DNA of 64,000 nt from Candidatus Kinetoplastibacterium oncopeltii TCC290E. Its GTDB lineage: Bacteria > Pseudomonadota > Gammaproteobacteria > Burkholderiales > Burkholderiaceae_B. A model generated the notes under the pieces. The model had not been told where the DNA came from. It ran no database searches and worked only from the letters and a program-made list of their open reading frames with translations. How positions within the stretch are numbered: position 1 is the first letter of the stretch; each line of letters begins with the position of its first letter. Location: NCBI RefSeq assembly GCF_000340865.1, contig NC_020299.1:310001-374000 (forward strand), in the 5' to 3' direction. Shown piece by piece: positions 16,318 through 25,719 of this stretch. The translations under genes were made by a program, and so were the position numbers.

Positions 16318-18036
16318 ATGAGCAATACTTATACAATAAAAGTACCAAGCTTGGGCGATATAACTGAAGCCCATGTAGTAGAGATCCTGGTTTCAGTAGG
16401 AGATTCGATAGAGGATGGACAGGACCTGATAACTTTGGAGTCCGAGAAATCAGTAATGAATGTTCCATCTACATGTAAAGGAATTATTAAAAATATAAAA
16501 GTAAAGAATGGAGATATAGTTCAATCTGGTACTGATTTTATTGACATTACTATCGATCAAAATATTATTTCGAAAAATAAACATATAAATCCCTTGATAC
16601 ATAATAATGATGATATTTCTGAGATAAATTGTGCTTTATTAGTACTAGGTTCAGGTCCTGGAGGTTATTCTGCAGCATTTCGTGCTGCAGATTTAGGATT
16701 AACAACGGTTATGGTAGAGAAACATTCTTCCTTAGGTGGTGTTTGTTTGAATGTTGGTTGCATTCCTACTAAGACTTTATTGCATAGTACTTCTTTGTTA
16801 GACAGCACAAAACATTTAAAAGATATGGGTATCAATATTGATCAAATAAATATTGATATAGAAAAATTAAATATCTATACAAACTCTATTAGATCAAAAC
16901 TTTCTGATGGTCTAACTAACATGTCAAAAATGAGAAAAGTTAGCTTGATTAATGGTATAGGTGAATTTATTGATTCAAATAGTTTATATGTTAAATCTAA
17001 GAATGAGTCTCCTGATGTTATAGTTCGTTTTAAATATGCAATTATAGCTACTGGTAGCAGTCCAATAAGTCTTCCTTTTCTTCCTAAAGATGACAGAATA
17101 GTAAATTCTACTGGGTCGTTGAAGTTATCAAAAATTCCTAAAAAAATGTTGTTGATTGGTGGAGGTATAATAAGCCTTGAGATAGGCACAATATATTCTT
17201 CATTAGGAGCAAGTCTTGATTTAGTTGAAATATCCGATGGTTTAATGCTTGGGGCAGATAGAGATTTAGTTAATGCTTGGTATAGAATTAACTCTAATCG
17301 TTTTAATAGTTTAATGTTAAATACTAAGGTCATAAAGGCTGAGTCTAAAAAGAATGGTATTGAAGTTTACTTTGAAGGTAAAGATGCTCAAAATAGTGCT
17401 TGTTACGATTTAGTTTTACAGGCAGTTGGTAGAAAACCTAATAGTTTAAATATTGGTTTAGAAAAAATTGGTGTAACTGTAAATGAAAATGGTTTTATTA
17501 TAGTAGACAATCAAATGCGTACCAATGTGAATAATATCTTTGCTATAGGTGATGTGGTTGGTAACCCAATGTTGGCCCATAAGGCAGTTCATGAAGCCCA
17601 TGTTGCTGCTGAAAATATTTCTGGGAAAAATATATTTTTTGATACAAAAATTATTCCTTCTGTGGCTTATACTAATCCAGAAATAGCTTGGGTGGGTTTG
17701 TCTGAGGATGAGGCTAAGAAAAAAGGTATAAAGATAAAGAAAGGTATTTTCCCTTGGAGTGCATCTGGAAGAGCTATATCTATGAACGCCGATCAAGGAT
17801 TAACAAAATTGATTTTTGACTATAAAAGTGAACGTATAATCGGTGGTGGTATTGTTGGGCCTCATGCTGGCGATTTAATTGGAGAGCTAGCGTTAGCAAT
17901 TGAAATGGGATCTGATATTGTTGATATAGCCAAAACGATCCATCCTCATCCTACTCTCATTGAATCTATTCGTATGGCTGCTGAGTCCGCTATTGGTAGT
18001 TGTACTGATTTGCCTCCATCATCAATTGACAAGTAA
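16318..18036 (+). CDS. lpdA: Dihydrolipoamide dehydrogenase with N-terminal lipoyl domain (PDH E3)
   Basis: FAD enzyme that reoxidises the lipoyl groups of PDH. 572 residues instead of about 475, because residues 1-80 are a complete lipoyl domain (lipoyl Lys44 in LESEKSVMNVPS) fused ahead of E3. The E3 part has GSGPGG (111-116), the redox pair C143/C148 in GGVCLNVGCIPTK, an NAD site GGGIISLEIG, and C-terminal HPHPTLIE. Such fusions are known in Neisseria and Bordetella relatives. Last gene of the PDH operon. No second E3 is in the window, so I cannot say whether it also serves other complexes. Confidence 0.97.
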   Translation: MSNTYTIKVPSLGDITEAHVVEILVSVGDSIEDGQDLITLESEKSVMNVPSTCKGIIKNIKVKNGDIVQSGTDFIDITIDQNIISKNKHINPLIHNNDDISEINCALLVLGSGPGGYSAAFRAADLGLTTVMVEKHSSLGGVCLNVGCIPTKTLLHSTSLLDSTKHLKDMGINIDQINIDIEKLNIYTNSIRSKLSDGLTNMSKMRKVSLINGIGEFIDSNSLYVKSKNESPDVIVRFKYAIIATGSSPISLPFLPKDDRIVNSTGSLKLSKIPKKMLLIGGGIISLEIGTIYSSLGASLDLVEISDGLMLGADRDLVNAWYRINSNRFNSLMLNTKVIKAESKKNGIEVYFEGKDAQNSACYDLVLQAVGRKPNSLNIGLEKIGVTVNENGFIIVDNQMRTNVNNIFAIGDVVGNPMLAHKAVHEAHVAAENISGKNIFFDTKIIPSVAYTNPEIAWVGLSEDEAKKKGIKIKKGIFPWSASGRAISMNADQGLTKLIFDYKSERIIGGGIVGPHAGDLIGELALAIEMGSDIVDIAKTIHPHPTLIESIRMAAESAIGSCTDLPPSSIDK

Positions 18037-18095
18037 TTTTATAGAGAAAATTATTAAAAATTTTGAATAACATAACATATCATTAAGATCTTCTG

Positions 18096-19334
18096 ATGGA
18101 ATTAAACAGCTTTTTTGAGTTTTTTGGATACTATGTTCCTCAGCAATGCTGGGTTCAGAGTATTCTTGGTATTTTGATATTAATCTTAATATCGTTATTT
18201 TTGCAGATCCTTGTAGGATACTTAGTCTTATCAATTTCTAATAGATTATTAGTTCTTGGTGGATATGAGGATTGGAATAATGCTTTAGCTAAATACAATG
18301 TATATCAATACATAAGGTATTCAGTGCCATTTTTTGTTATTTCTGGAGGCATAGAGCTCATCCCTCATATAGATAAGCTTGCTGATTTTGTAGGTCGTTT
18401 AGCGAGAGCATCTGTTTTAATATATTTTTTCTTAGTATTAGGAGGTATTTTAAGTGTAGTACAAGATAGATATTCTTTTAGTACTATGGCTCAAACTCGT
18501 TCTATCAAAGGCTATATACAAATAGGCAAATTATTACTTGCTGTCATATGTATTGTGTTGGTTTTGTCTATATTAATAGATCGTTCTCCTCTATTAATGA
18601 TTTCTGGTTTGGGAGCTTTATCTGCAGTATTGCTATTAGTATTTAAAGATACTTTGTTGTCATTAGTAGCTAGTACTCAACTTATAAGTAATGACATGCT
18701 AAGAATAGGTGATTGGATTGAAATGCCTCAGTCTAATGCTGAAGGTTTTGTTCGTGATATAGCATTACATACTGTAAAAGTTCAAAATTGGGATAATACA
18801 TTCACCACAGTACCAACTTATAAATTATTTTCTGAAAGCTATAGAAATTACAGGCAAATGTTTGAGTCTGGCGGCAGAAGAATAAAAAGAAGTATGAATA
18901 TTGATATCAATAGCATAAAATTCTTGAGTATTAATGAGGTTAGATCTTTAATGCATTTTAAGTTATTAGATGGATATTTCAACTCTAGAATATGCAGCTC
19001 TGAGTTGTTTAGTGATAACTCTAATAATAATATTTTTGATAAAACAAGCAGAAATAATGTAACTAATATTTGTGTTTTTAGGTATTATGCATTAGCTTTT
19101 CTAAAATCGCATCATGAATTGCGTAAAGATATGACCATGGTTGTACGTATGTTAGAGTCACAAAATGAAGGTGTTCCATTAGAAATATATTGCTTTACAT
19201 CTTTAACAGCTTGGATTGAACATGAACGTATACAGGGAGATGTTTTTGATCATTTAATTACAATTTTGCCTGAGTTTAATTTATCAATGTATCAAAAACC
19301 TTCTGGGACTGATCTTCTAAAATCTAAAACATAG
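18096..19334 (+). CDS. mscM: YbdG/MscM-type mechanosensitive channel
   Basis: Inner-membrane channel of the MscS superfamily, 412 residues, close in length to E. coli YbdG (415). About five N-terminal membrane segments are visible (near 20-50, 75-95, 105-125, 140-165, 170-195). The pore/beta-domain region reads SGLGALSAVLLLVFKD, STQLISNDMLRIGDWIEMP and VKVQNWDNTFTTVPTYKL. GGRRIKRSMNIDINSIKFL and RKDMTMVVRMLESQNEGVPLEIY are YbdG-specific stretches. The family releases solutes on hypo-osmotic stress. Separate from the PDH operon by 59 bp and followed by nadE. Confidence 0.9.
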   Translation: MELNSFFEFFGYYVPQQCWVQSILGILILILISLFLQILVGYLVLSISNRLLVLGGYEDWNNALAKYNVYQYIRYSVPFFVISGGIELIPHIDKLADFVGRLARASVLIYFFLVLGGILSVVQDRYSFSTMAQTRSIKGYIQIGKLLLAVICIVLVLSILIDRSPLLMISGLGALSAVLLLVFKDTLLSLVASTQLISNDMLRIGDWIEMPQSNAEGFVRDIALHTVKVQNWDNTFTTVPTYKLFSESYRNYRQMFESGGRRIKRSMNIDINSIKFLSINEVRSLMHFKLLDGYFNSRICSSELFSDNSNNNIFDKTSRNNVTNICVFRYYALAFLKSHHELRKDMTMVVRMLESQNEGVPLEIYCFTSLTAWIEHERIQGDVFDHLITILPEFNLSMYQKPSGTDLLKSKT

Positions 19335-19379
19335 ATTAATCGTTATTTAATTTTTAATTTAGTACAAGTTGAGTAATTT

Positions 19380-21008
19380 ATGGATAAAGTTAAAATTGCT
19401 ATAGCACAAATAAATTCTTGTGTTGGTGATATTGAAGGAAACACAAACAAAGTGCTATTATCAGCAAGTTCTGCTTGTGATGACGGAGTTGATTTGTTGG
19501 TTACTCCTGAGTTAGTAATTACAGGTTATCCTCCTGAGGATCTATTATTTAATATCGATTTCATTGAATGTCAGAATAATGCTATAAATAAATTAATAAA
19601 TGAATCGATAAAATTTAAAAAATTAAATTTGCTAGTTGGTCACGTAATATACTTAAGCTCTAAATTAATATACAACGCAGCATCACTGATACATCAAGGT
19701 AATTTAATATTTACTTATTATAAATGTGCTCTACCTAATTACTCAGTTTTTGATGAAAAAAGATATTTTGATAATGGCAATAAACCGTCTATATTTTCTA
19801 TTAAAGGTATTACCATAGGTGTAATTATATGCGAAGACTTATGGACCCCTGATGTTATGAAAATGTACAATGGTATGCAAATTGATGTTTTGACTGTTCT
19901 AAACGCTTCTCCTTTCGATATTAATAAAGAAGATAAAAGACTTGATATTGCTAAAAAATCTGCCAAAGAATTAAGTTGTGACATAGTATATGCTAATAGT
20001 GTAGGTGGTCAGGACGAACTAGTTTTCGACGGATCTTCTTTTATAATTAATAAAGAAGGTGATTATCTAAAGAAACTAAATTCTTGGCATGAAGATTACG
20101 ATTATTACGAAGTTGGATTCACAAAAACTATTTCTTGTGTTAAGAAAGATTCTGAAGAATTTCGAATTTGGAATGCTCTAGTCCTGGGTCTTAGAGATTA
20201 TATATACAAAAATAAATTTCCTGGGATTTTATTGGGATTATCAGGAGGAATAGATTCAGCATTAGCACTTTTAGTCGCAGTAGAGGCAGTTGGTTATGAC
20301 AAAGTTAGTGCTATTATGATGCCGTCTTTATATACATCTGATGTCTCTATGGAGGATGCATTATCCTTAGCTAGCTATTTTAAAATAGACTATAGTATTA
20401 TCAATATTGATGATATAGTTTCATCATTTAATAAGATCTTGTCGCACTCAATTCCATTGAATGATTCAACAGAAAATTATAATAATTCCACCTATGAGAA
20501 TATTCAGGCTCGTATTAGGGGAGTTTTATTAATGGCCATATCTAATTCTAGTGGCAAATTAGTTTTAAATACAAGTAATAAATCTGAGACTAGTGTTGGA
20601 TATTGTACTATTTATGGCGATATGGTAGGCGGATTTTCTGTTCTTAAAGATGTATCTAAATGTATGATATATAAACTTGCTAAATGGTATAATAGAAATA
20701 AAGAAATCATACCAAGAAGAATTATATCAAGAGCACCAACAGCCGAATTAAAATTCGATCAAACCGATCAAGATATCTTACCTCCATATGATGTTTTAGA
20801 TAGCATATTAAAGTTGCATATTGTGGATCGTAAAACTAAAAAAGAAATAATAGATTCTGGTTATAGCAAAGATATTGTTTTAAAAGTATTTAGTCTATTA
20901 CGATCTAGCGAATATAAACGTTATCAATCGCCACCAGGAATAAGAATAAGCGAACGTTCTTTCGGTAAAGACTGGAGATATCCTATAACAAATAAATTTT
21001 CTGGATAA
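19380..21008 (+). CDS. nadE: Glutamine-dependent NAD+ synthetase
   Basis: Makes NAD from deamido-NAD using glutamine nitrogen. 542 residues in two domains: an N-terminal nitrilase-type amidase with the triad E44, K115, C151 (VIICEDLW), and a C-terminal ATP-pyrophosphatase synthetase with the P-loop LSGGIDS (287-293) and NTSNKSE. Length is normal for the glutamine-using form. The 3' end faces recJ with only 8 bp between the stops. Confidence 0.97.
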   Translation: MDKVKIAIAQINSCVGDIEGNTNKVLLSASSACDDGVDLLVTPELVITGYPPEDLLFNIDFIECQNNAINKLINESIKFKKLNLLVGHVIYLSSKLIYNAASLIHQGNLIFTYYKCALPNYSVFDEKRYFDNGNKPSIFSIKGITIGVIICEDLWTPDVMKMYNGMQIDVLTVLNASPFDINKEDKRLDIAKKSAKELSCDIVYANSVGGQDELVFDGSSFIINKEGDYLKKLNSWHEDYDYYEVGFTKTISCVKKDSEEFRIWNALVLGLRDYIYKNKFPGILLGLSGGIDSALALLVAVEAVGYDKVSAIMMPSLYTSDVSMEDALSLASYFKIDYSIINIDDIVSSFNKILSHSIPLNDSTENYNNSTYENIQARIRGVLLMAISNSSGKLVLNTSNKSETSVGYCTIYGDMVGGFSVLKDVSKCMIYKLAKWYNRNKEIIPRRIISRAPTAELKFDQTDQDILPPYDVLDSILKLHIVDRKTKKEIIDSGYSKDIVLKVFSLLRSSEYKRYQSPPGIRISERSFGKDWRYPITNKFSG

Positions 21009-21016
21009 ACATAATA

Positions 21017-22729
21017 TTATTGTTTGTGTATATGCTCAATTAACAGTTGTAAATGACTCTTGCCATTCCATATATTTTCATCAATTTTATATACTGCTTT
21101 TATATTTTCCGACAAATTATCTATATTATTAAACCAAATAGCATCGAATTTTATTTCTTCTCTTTTTAATATAAGTTTTTTGTGATGACCTTTGATCGTT
21201 TTCTGTGAAATTACTTTAAAATCATCGACAAATATTGGAGAAGGAAATCCTGATCCCCATACTTGCTTTTTTAATAAGCGAGAAATTTCCAGATTTGTAT
21301 ATTCGATTTCAAGAGAGCCATCAGTTTCAATTTTTGGTGTTATTTTACTATTATTAGTTATTGATTTTACTGTATTTTCGAATATTTCTGTGAACTCAAC
21401 GTAGTCATTAATATTTAAAGTTAATCCTGCAGCCATAGCATGTCCACCAAAGTGTTTTATTATATTAGGATGATTTTTAGCTATGATATCTAGGATATCT
21501 CTTATATTTAAATCCATTACTGATCTGGCAGATCCTCTTATTTCAATATCACTAGAGTTTGCAAATACTATTGTTGGTTTCCAAAATCTCTCTTTTAGTT
21601 TTGATGCAACTAGTCCAACTACACCACTATGCCATTTTTCATTATAAATACATATGGTATTTTTTTCTTCAAATTTATTATAATCTGTTATGTCTGATAA
21701 CGCTTCTTCGTTCATTTTATTCTCTATGGATCTACGATATTTGTTAATATTATCTAATTCCATTGCTATTTGCAGAGCTTCATCATATTCATCTGTTATC
21801 AGACATAATATTCCTAGGCTCATATCAGATAAACGTCCTGCTGCATTCAAACGTGGGGCTATATAGAATCCCAGGTCACAGCTATCAGCTTTATTTATTT
21901 GTCTATTTGCTATCTTAAATAATGCCTTTATACCTGGCTTTGTATAACCATTTCTTATCCTATTTAATCCTTGCGTAACTATTAAGCGATTATTAGCATC
22001 TAGCTTAACCAAATCTGCAATTGTACCTAATGCTACTAAATCTACTAATTCATTTAACTTCGGACCTGTATTATTACAATATATTTTTCGTCTACGCATT
22101 TCAGCTCTGACTGCTATCATTAAATAAAATATAACACCTACTCCTGATAAATTTTTAGAAGGAAATTTACAGTCAGGATGATTAGGATTTACTATAGATA
22201 ATGCATTTGGAAGTTTAATTCCTGGAAGATGATGATCAGTAACTATAACCTGGATATTATTCTCATTTGCATACTGTATCCCATCAATGCTGGATATTCC
22301 ATTATCAACCGTAAGAATTATGTCAGGTTTACATTTTCTATTTAATAATATTTGTTCAATAATATCTACAGATAGGCCATATCCATTTTTAAATCTATTA
22401 GGAACAATAAAATCAACATTTGCCTTCATTTCCCTTAATGCCCTTATTCCTAAAGCACATGCTGTTGCTCCATCACAATCGTAATCAGCTACTATCAATA
22501 TGCTTTTATTTTCTATAATGGCATCGGTTAAATGTTTAGCAGCATCATTTACTTGATTTAAATAATTTGGTGGTATTAGGGATATCCAATCATATTGGAT
22601 TTGATTTATATTGTTTATTCCTCTAGATGTCCATAATTTTGCTAGGAGAGGATGTATTCCAAATTTCTCCAACATATGAAGATATTTTTCTTCTACTGAT
22701 CTTATTGTTACTATAGGTAATATTGCCAT
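21017..22729 (-). CDS. recJ: Single-strand-specific exonuclease RecJ
   Basis: 5'-3' ssDNA exonuclease for recombination and repair. 570 residues (E. coli 577). DHH-family motifs: DYDCDG (82-87), VDNGIS (141-146), TDHHLPG with DHH at 165-167, SGVGVIFYL, and DLVALGTIADLV. The DHHA1 domain has GSARSV and GGHAMAAG. The start overlaps the end of the upstream gene by 19 bp, suggesting cotranscription and coupling. Together with xseA it preserves single-strand exonuclease functions. Confidence 0.97.
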   Translation of the reverse strand: MAILPIVTIRSVEEKYLHMLEKFGIHPLLAKLWTSRGINNINQIQYDWISLIPPNYLNQVNDAAKHLTDAIIENKSILIVADYDCDGATACALGIRALREMKANVDFIVPNRFKNGYGLSVDIIEQILLNRKCKPDIILTVDNGISSIDGIQYANENNIQVIVTDHHLPGIKLPNALSIVNPNHPDCKFPSKNLSGVGVIFYLMIAVRAEMRRRKIYCNNTGPKLNELVDLVALGTIADLVKLDANNRLIVTQGLNRIRNGYTKPGIKALFKIANRQINKADSCDLGFYIAPRLNAAGRLSDMSLGILCLITDEYDEALQIAMELDNINKYRRSIENKMNEEALSDITDYNKFEEKNTICIYNEKWHSGVVGLVASKLKERFWKPTIVFANSSDIEIRGSARSVMDLNIRDILDIIAKNHPNIIKHFGGHAMAAGLTLNINDYVEFTEIFENTVKSITNNSKITPKIETDGSLEIEYTNLEISRLLKKQVWGSGFPSPIFVDDFKVISQKTIKGHHKKLILKREEIKFDAIWFNNIDNLSENIKAVYKIDENIWNGKSHLQLLIEHIHKQ

Positions 22730-23643
22730 TTATTTTTTCTACCATAGCCATATATTATTCTTTTGAAGATATTTGGTACAGATATCTCAATTGAGATATC
22801 TGTACCAAATATCGTTAATGTTATATCTTTTTTTTTCTTATTATTTTTACTAAAAAGATGACTTTTTACTGAAAGGTCAATATTTGCTAATTTGTTTATC
22901 CATAATTCTATATTGTCATATATTTCTATATTTTCCAGATCATCTAATATTATGCCTTCGTATTTTTTAAAATTCCATGACATAGCCCCTCCATATAACC
23001 ATAGTGAGTTTATTGTGTCTAAACCATTATTAAGTCTATTGATGTTTACATCATGTTTATTCCACATAATTTGTATTTCATTCAGTAATTTTCTCCAATT
23101 ACTTAGTTTAGGTTTGTAATCTAAAAAATTATTTATATTCTTACCCGTTATTGATTTTGGACTAAAGGATTCAATATCAATATTATATGGTGGAAATAAA
23201 CGCCATCTTTCAGGAGATATAAATTCAATTTTAAATTCTGATTTGCGTATAATAGGTAATATACTTTCAAGTAAAGATATACTTTCTCTACTGTCTAATT
23301 TTTCTATTTTTGGATTCGAAATTGTTGCTCCATTTATACCTACATCTAAATGAATTAGTTCTAGTAACCAAACTGGATAAGGATCATTAGGTTCTGTTTT
23401 GGCAAGGAAAGGTCCAAGACCTGATGAAAATAACTGATTTTTTTCATTTTCAAACCCACAGCTCTTTAATTTCCATTTTTCAAAGGCTGTACATCCATTT
23501 TCTTCTGTAGAATTAGAGAAATTTGATTTGGCATATGATGTATTTATAAATTCATATAGATAAGGTGCATAAGTTTGAATCATATCAAATGATTTTATAT
23601 TCATTTCTTTAGGAAGTATAAGTCCTGGTATTATAATATTCAT
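22711..23643 (-). CDS. Phosphoglycerate-mutase-like protein, function unknown
   Basis: 310-residue protein of the conserved type found upstream of recJ in Bordetella relatives, annotated there as cofactor-independent phosphoglycerate-mutase-like or 'regulatory RpfE type'. Visible family features are ESISLLESILPIIRKSEFKIEFISPERW in the middle and DTINSLWLYGGAMSW in the second half. I see none of the metal-binding motifs of true independent PGM (no DGxG or DSVGxG), so enzymatic activity is doubtful. The C-terminal third is Lys/Asn-rich, and a perfect 46-bp palindrome lies inside the coding sequence at 22768-22813. Overlaps recJ by 19 bp. Confidence 0.7.
   Translation of the reverse strand: MNIIIPGLILPKEMNIKSFDMIQTYAPYLYEFINTSYAKSNFSNSTEENGCTAFEKWKLKSCGFENEKNQLFSSGLGPFLAKTEPNDPYPVWLLELIHLDVGINGATISNPKIEKLDSRESISLLESILPIIRKSEFKIEFISPERWRLFPPYNIDIESFSPKSITGKNINNFLDYKPKLSNWRKLLNEIQIMWNKHDVNINRLNNGLDTINSLWLYGGAMSWNFKKYEGIILDDLENIEIYDNIELWINKLANIDLSVKSHLFSKNNKKKKDITLTIFGTDISIEISVPNIFKRIIYGYGRKNKWQYYL
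22768..22813. repeat. Perfect 46-bp palindrome inside a coding sequence
   Basis: GATATTTGGTACAGATATC is at the left end, and the whole 23-base left half (22768-22790) is the exact reverse complement of 22791-22813, with no loop. It lies in frame within the phosphoglycerate-mutase-like gene, about 50-100 bp before its stop, and encodes IFGTDISIEISVPNI. The next flanking base pair no longer matches. Confidence 0.95.
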
Positions 23644-23748
23644 TTTCCGTAGTAATATATTATATTATTAATAATGTTTACTACATTATCACAAAGTATA
23701 GTATCTATATTACTTTGTAATATCTTATTTTAAGTGGTTATTAATATT

Positions 23749-25029
23749 GTGTTCAAATTACCTTATGAGTTATGGATAGCAGCAAAATATGTCGGGATTA
23801 TAAAAAGAACTGGAGATAAATTTATTTCATTCATTTCTATTTCTTCAGTTATAGGTATATCACTTGGAGTTGCTGCTTTAGTAGTAGTGATATCTGTTAT
23901 GAATGGTTTTCAGAAAGAAATAAAAGATAGAATTCTTTCCACAACATCTCATATAGAAATTTCTTCAAATAAGTTTCAATATAATGATTTGAAAAAAGAT
24001 TTTATGAATAACGTTCTCGGCAAAGATTCATACAGTGGTATTTCTGCATATGCACCTTTTGTAGCAGCGCAAGCTATGCTTTTATCAGAATCAGGTTTGT
24101 CTAAAATAAGAGGAATTCAAGTTATCGGTATAGATTTGAAAAGCTACTTTGATGTCTCTGATTTGGAAAGGAATATCATCTTTGGTAATTTAGAAAATCT
24201 TGATTTAGAGAAATCTAACGGTGTTATTATCGGTAATGAGCTTTCTATGCTAATGAACATAAGTTTAGGAGATCGCTTAAGTATCATAACTCCAGATTTT
24301 TCATCTGATCTAAATTCTTTTGTACCAAAAACAAAACAATTACTTGTGACAGGTATTTTCAAATCTGGATATTATGATTACGATGCAAACGTTGTATTTA
24401 TAGATATAAATAGTGCCTTTAAATTATTTTCAGAAAACTGTAGATGTGGAATTCGTATACTTTTAAACGACATACAAACAGCTCCTTATATAAGCAAGAA
24501 AATTAGCGATAGTTTAGATTGGAAATTTTTAGTGCAAGATTGGTCTTGTAGCAATAAAAATTTATTTATTGCTGTGCAAACAGAGAAACGTATGATGTTT
24601 ATAATTTTATCGATGATCATTATTGTAGCTGCTTTTAATCTTTTTTCATCTTTAATTATGGTTGTCAAAGATAGAGAAAGTGAAATAGCTATTATGAGAA
24701 CTATAGGTATTAGTTCTTTCAAGATATTAATCATATTTGTATCAGCAGGATTAATTATTGGTTTAATTGGTACTATTATTGGTATTATTTCAGGTATTTT
24801 CATACTATATAATCTGGATTCTTGTGTAAATCTTATTGAAAATGTTATGCAGATAGATTTTTTACCAGCTGATGTTTATTTTATTAATAATTTTCCTGTT
24901 GATATTAAAATTAGAGATATAATTTTAATATCTTGTTTATCTGTTTTATTATCTTTACTGGCAACTATTTTTCCTAGTTACAGAGCATCCAGATTACAAC
25001 CTGCAAAAGTATTAAACCGTGTTAAATAA
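23749..25029 (+). CDS. lolC: Lipoprotein-releasing ABC transporter permease
   Basis: Inner-membrane permease of the LolCDE-type complex that extracts outer-membrane lipoproteins for LolA. 426 residues from the GTG at 23749 (FKLPYELWIAAKYVG). A GTG 15 bp upstream is also possible. The family start YExWIAxRYxG and FISFISxSSxxGISLGVAALVVVISVMNGFQ are clear. Four membrane segments: near residues 25-50, 285-310, 330-355 and 390-415, with a large periplasmic domain between the first two. Overlaps lolD by 11 bp. No separate lolE is present, so the complex is probably built on one permease type. Confidence 0.93.
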   Translation: MFKLPYELWIAAKYVGIIKRTGDKFISFISISSVIGISLGVAALVVVISVMNGFQKEIKDRILSTTSHIEISSNKFQYNDLKKDFMNNVLGKDSYSGISAYAPFVAAQAMLLSESGLSKIRGIQVIGIDLKSYFDVSDLERNIIFGNLENLDLEKSNGVIIGNELSMLMNISLGDRLSIITPDFSSDLNSFVPKTKQLLVTGIFKSGYYDYDANVVFIDINSAFKLFSENCRCGIRILLNDIQTAPYISKKISDSLDWKFLVQDWSCSNKNLFIAVQTEKRMMFIILSMIIIVAAFNLFSSLIMVVKDRESEIAIMRTIGISSFKILIIFVSAGLIIGLIGTIIGIISGIFILYNLDSCVNLIENVMQIDFLPADVYFINNFPVDIKIRDIILISCLSVLLSLLATIFPSYRASRLQPAKVLNRVK

Positions 25030-25708
25030 AAATGATTATGTTTTAAATATAGTTGACGTATGTAAATCTTATAGCGATCAGAATAATAAGATTAATATAT
25101 TGAATAATATTAATCTTTCACTATTTAAATCTGAAATTCTTGCTATTATTGGATCCTCTGGTTCTGGTAAAAGTACTTTATTACATATAATTGGTCTTTT
25201 AGATTTACCAGATTCTGGATCAATTATCATAAATGGTTTAGACACAGCTAATTTTTCTAGAAGTGAGATAGACAGAATACATAACTATAGTATTAGTTTT
25301 ATGTATCAATTTCATCATCTATTATCGGAATTTAATGTATTAGATAATGTTGCTTTGCCTATAATTATTCGAGATAATTCATATGAAAAGGCTCGTCAAC
25401 TTGCTGAAAATTTATTAGAAAAATTAGGTTTAAGAGGTAAAGAGAAAAAATCTCCTTGTGAATTGTCAGGAGGAGAGCGTCAGAGAGTTGCCTTAGCAAG
25501 ATCTTTAATTACTAAGCCGAATTGTGTAATAGCTGATGAGCCAACTGGGAACTTAGATAAAAAAAATTCTATGGTAATGTTTGATTATTTTTTAGAAATG
25601 AAAAATGAATATGGGACTTCTTTTATAATAGCGACACACGATTTAGAGCTTGCTTCCAAGGCTAATATAAGGATGTGTTTAGAATATGGAAATTTATCTT
25701 TTATTTGA
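25019..25708 (+). CDS. lolD: Lipoprotein-releasing ABC transporter ATPase LolD
   Basis: ATP-binding subunit driving lipoprotein release. 229 residues, starting with GTG. Walker A GSSGSGKST (45-53), Q-loop region MYQFHHLLSEFNVLDN, signature LSGGERQRVALARSL, Walker B CVIADEPTGNLD, and H-loop ATHD. MYQFHHLLxEFxxLDNV is typical of LolD. The usual Phe before Q-loop Gln is Tyr here. Translationally coupled to lolC. Confidence 0.97.
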   Translation: MLNKNDYVLNIVDVCKSYSDQNNKINILNNINLSLFKSEILAIIGSSGSGKSTLLHIIGLLDLPDSGSIIINGLDTANFSRSEIDRIHNYSISFMYQFHHLLSEFNVLDNVALPIIIRDNSYEKARQLAENLLEKLGLRGKEKKSPCELSGGERQRVALARSLITKPNCVIADEPTGNLDKKNSMVMFDYFLEMKNEYGTSFIIATHDLELASKANIRMCLEYGNLSFI

Positions 25709-25719
25709 GACAATATTAA

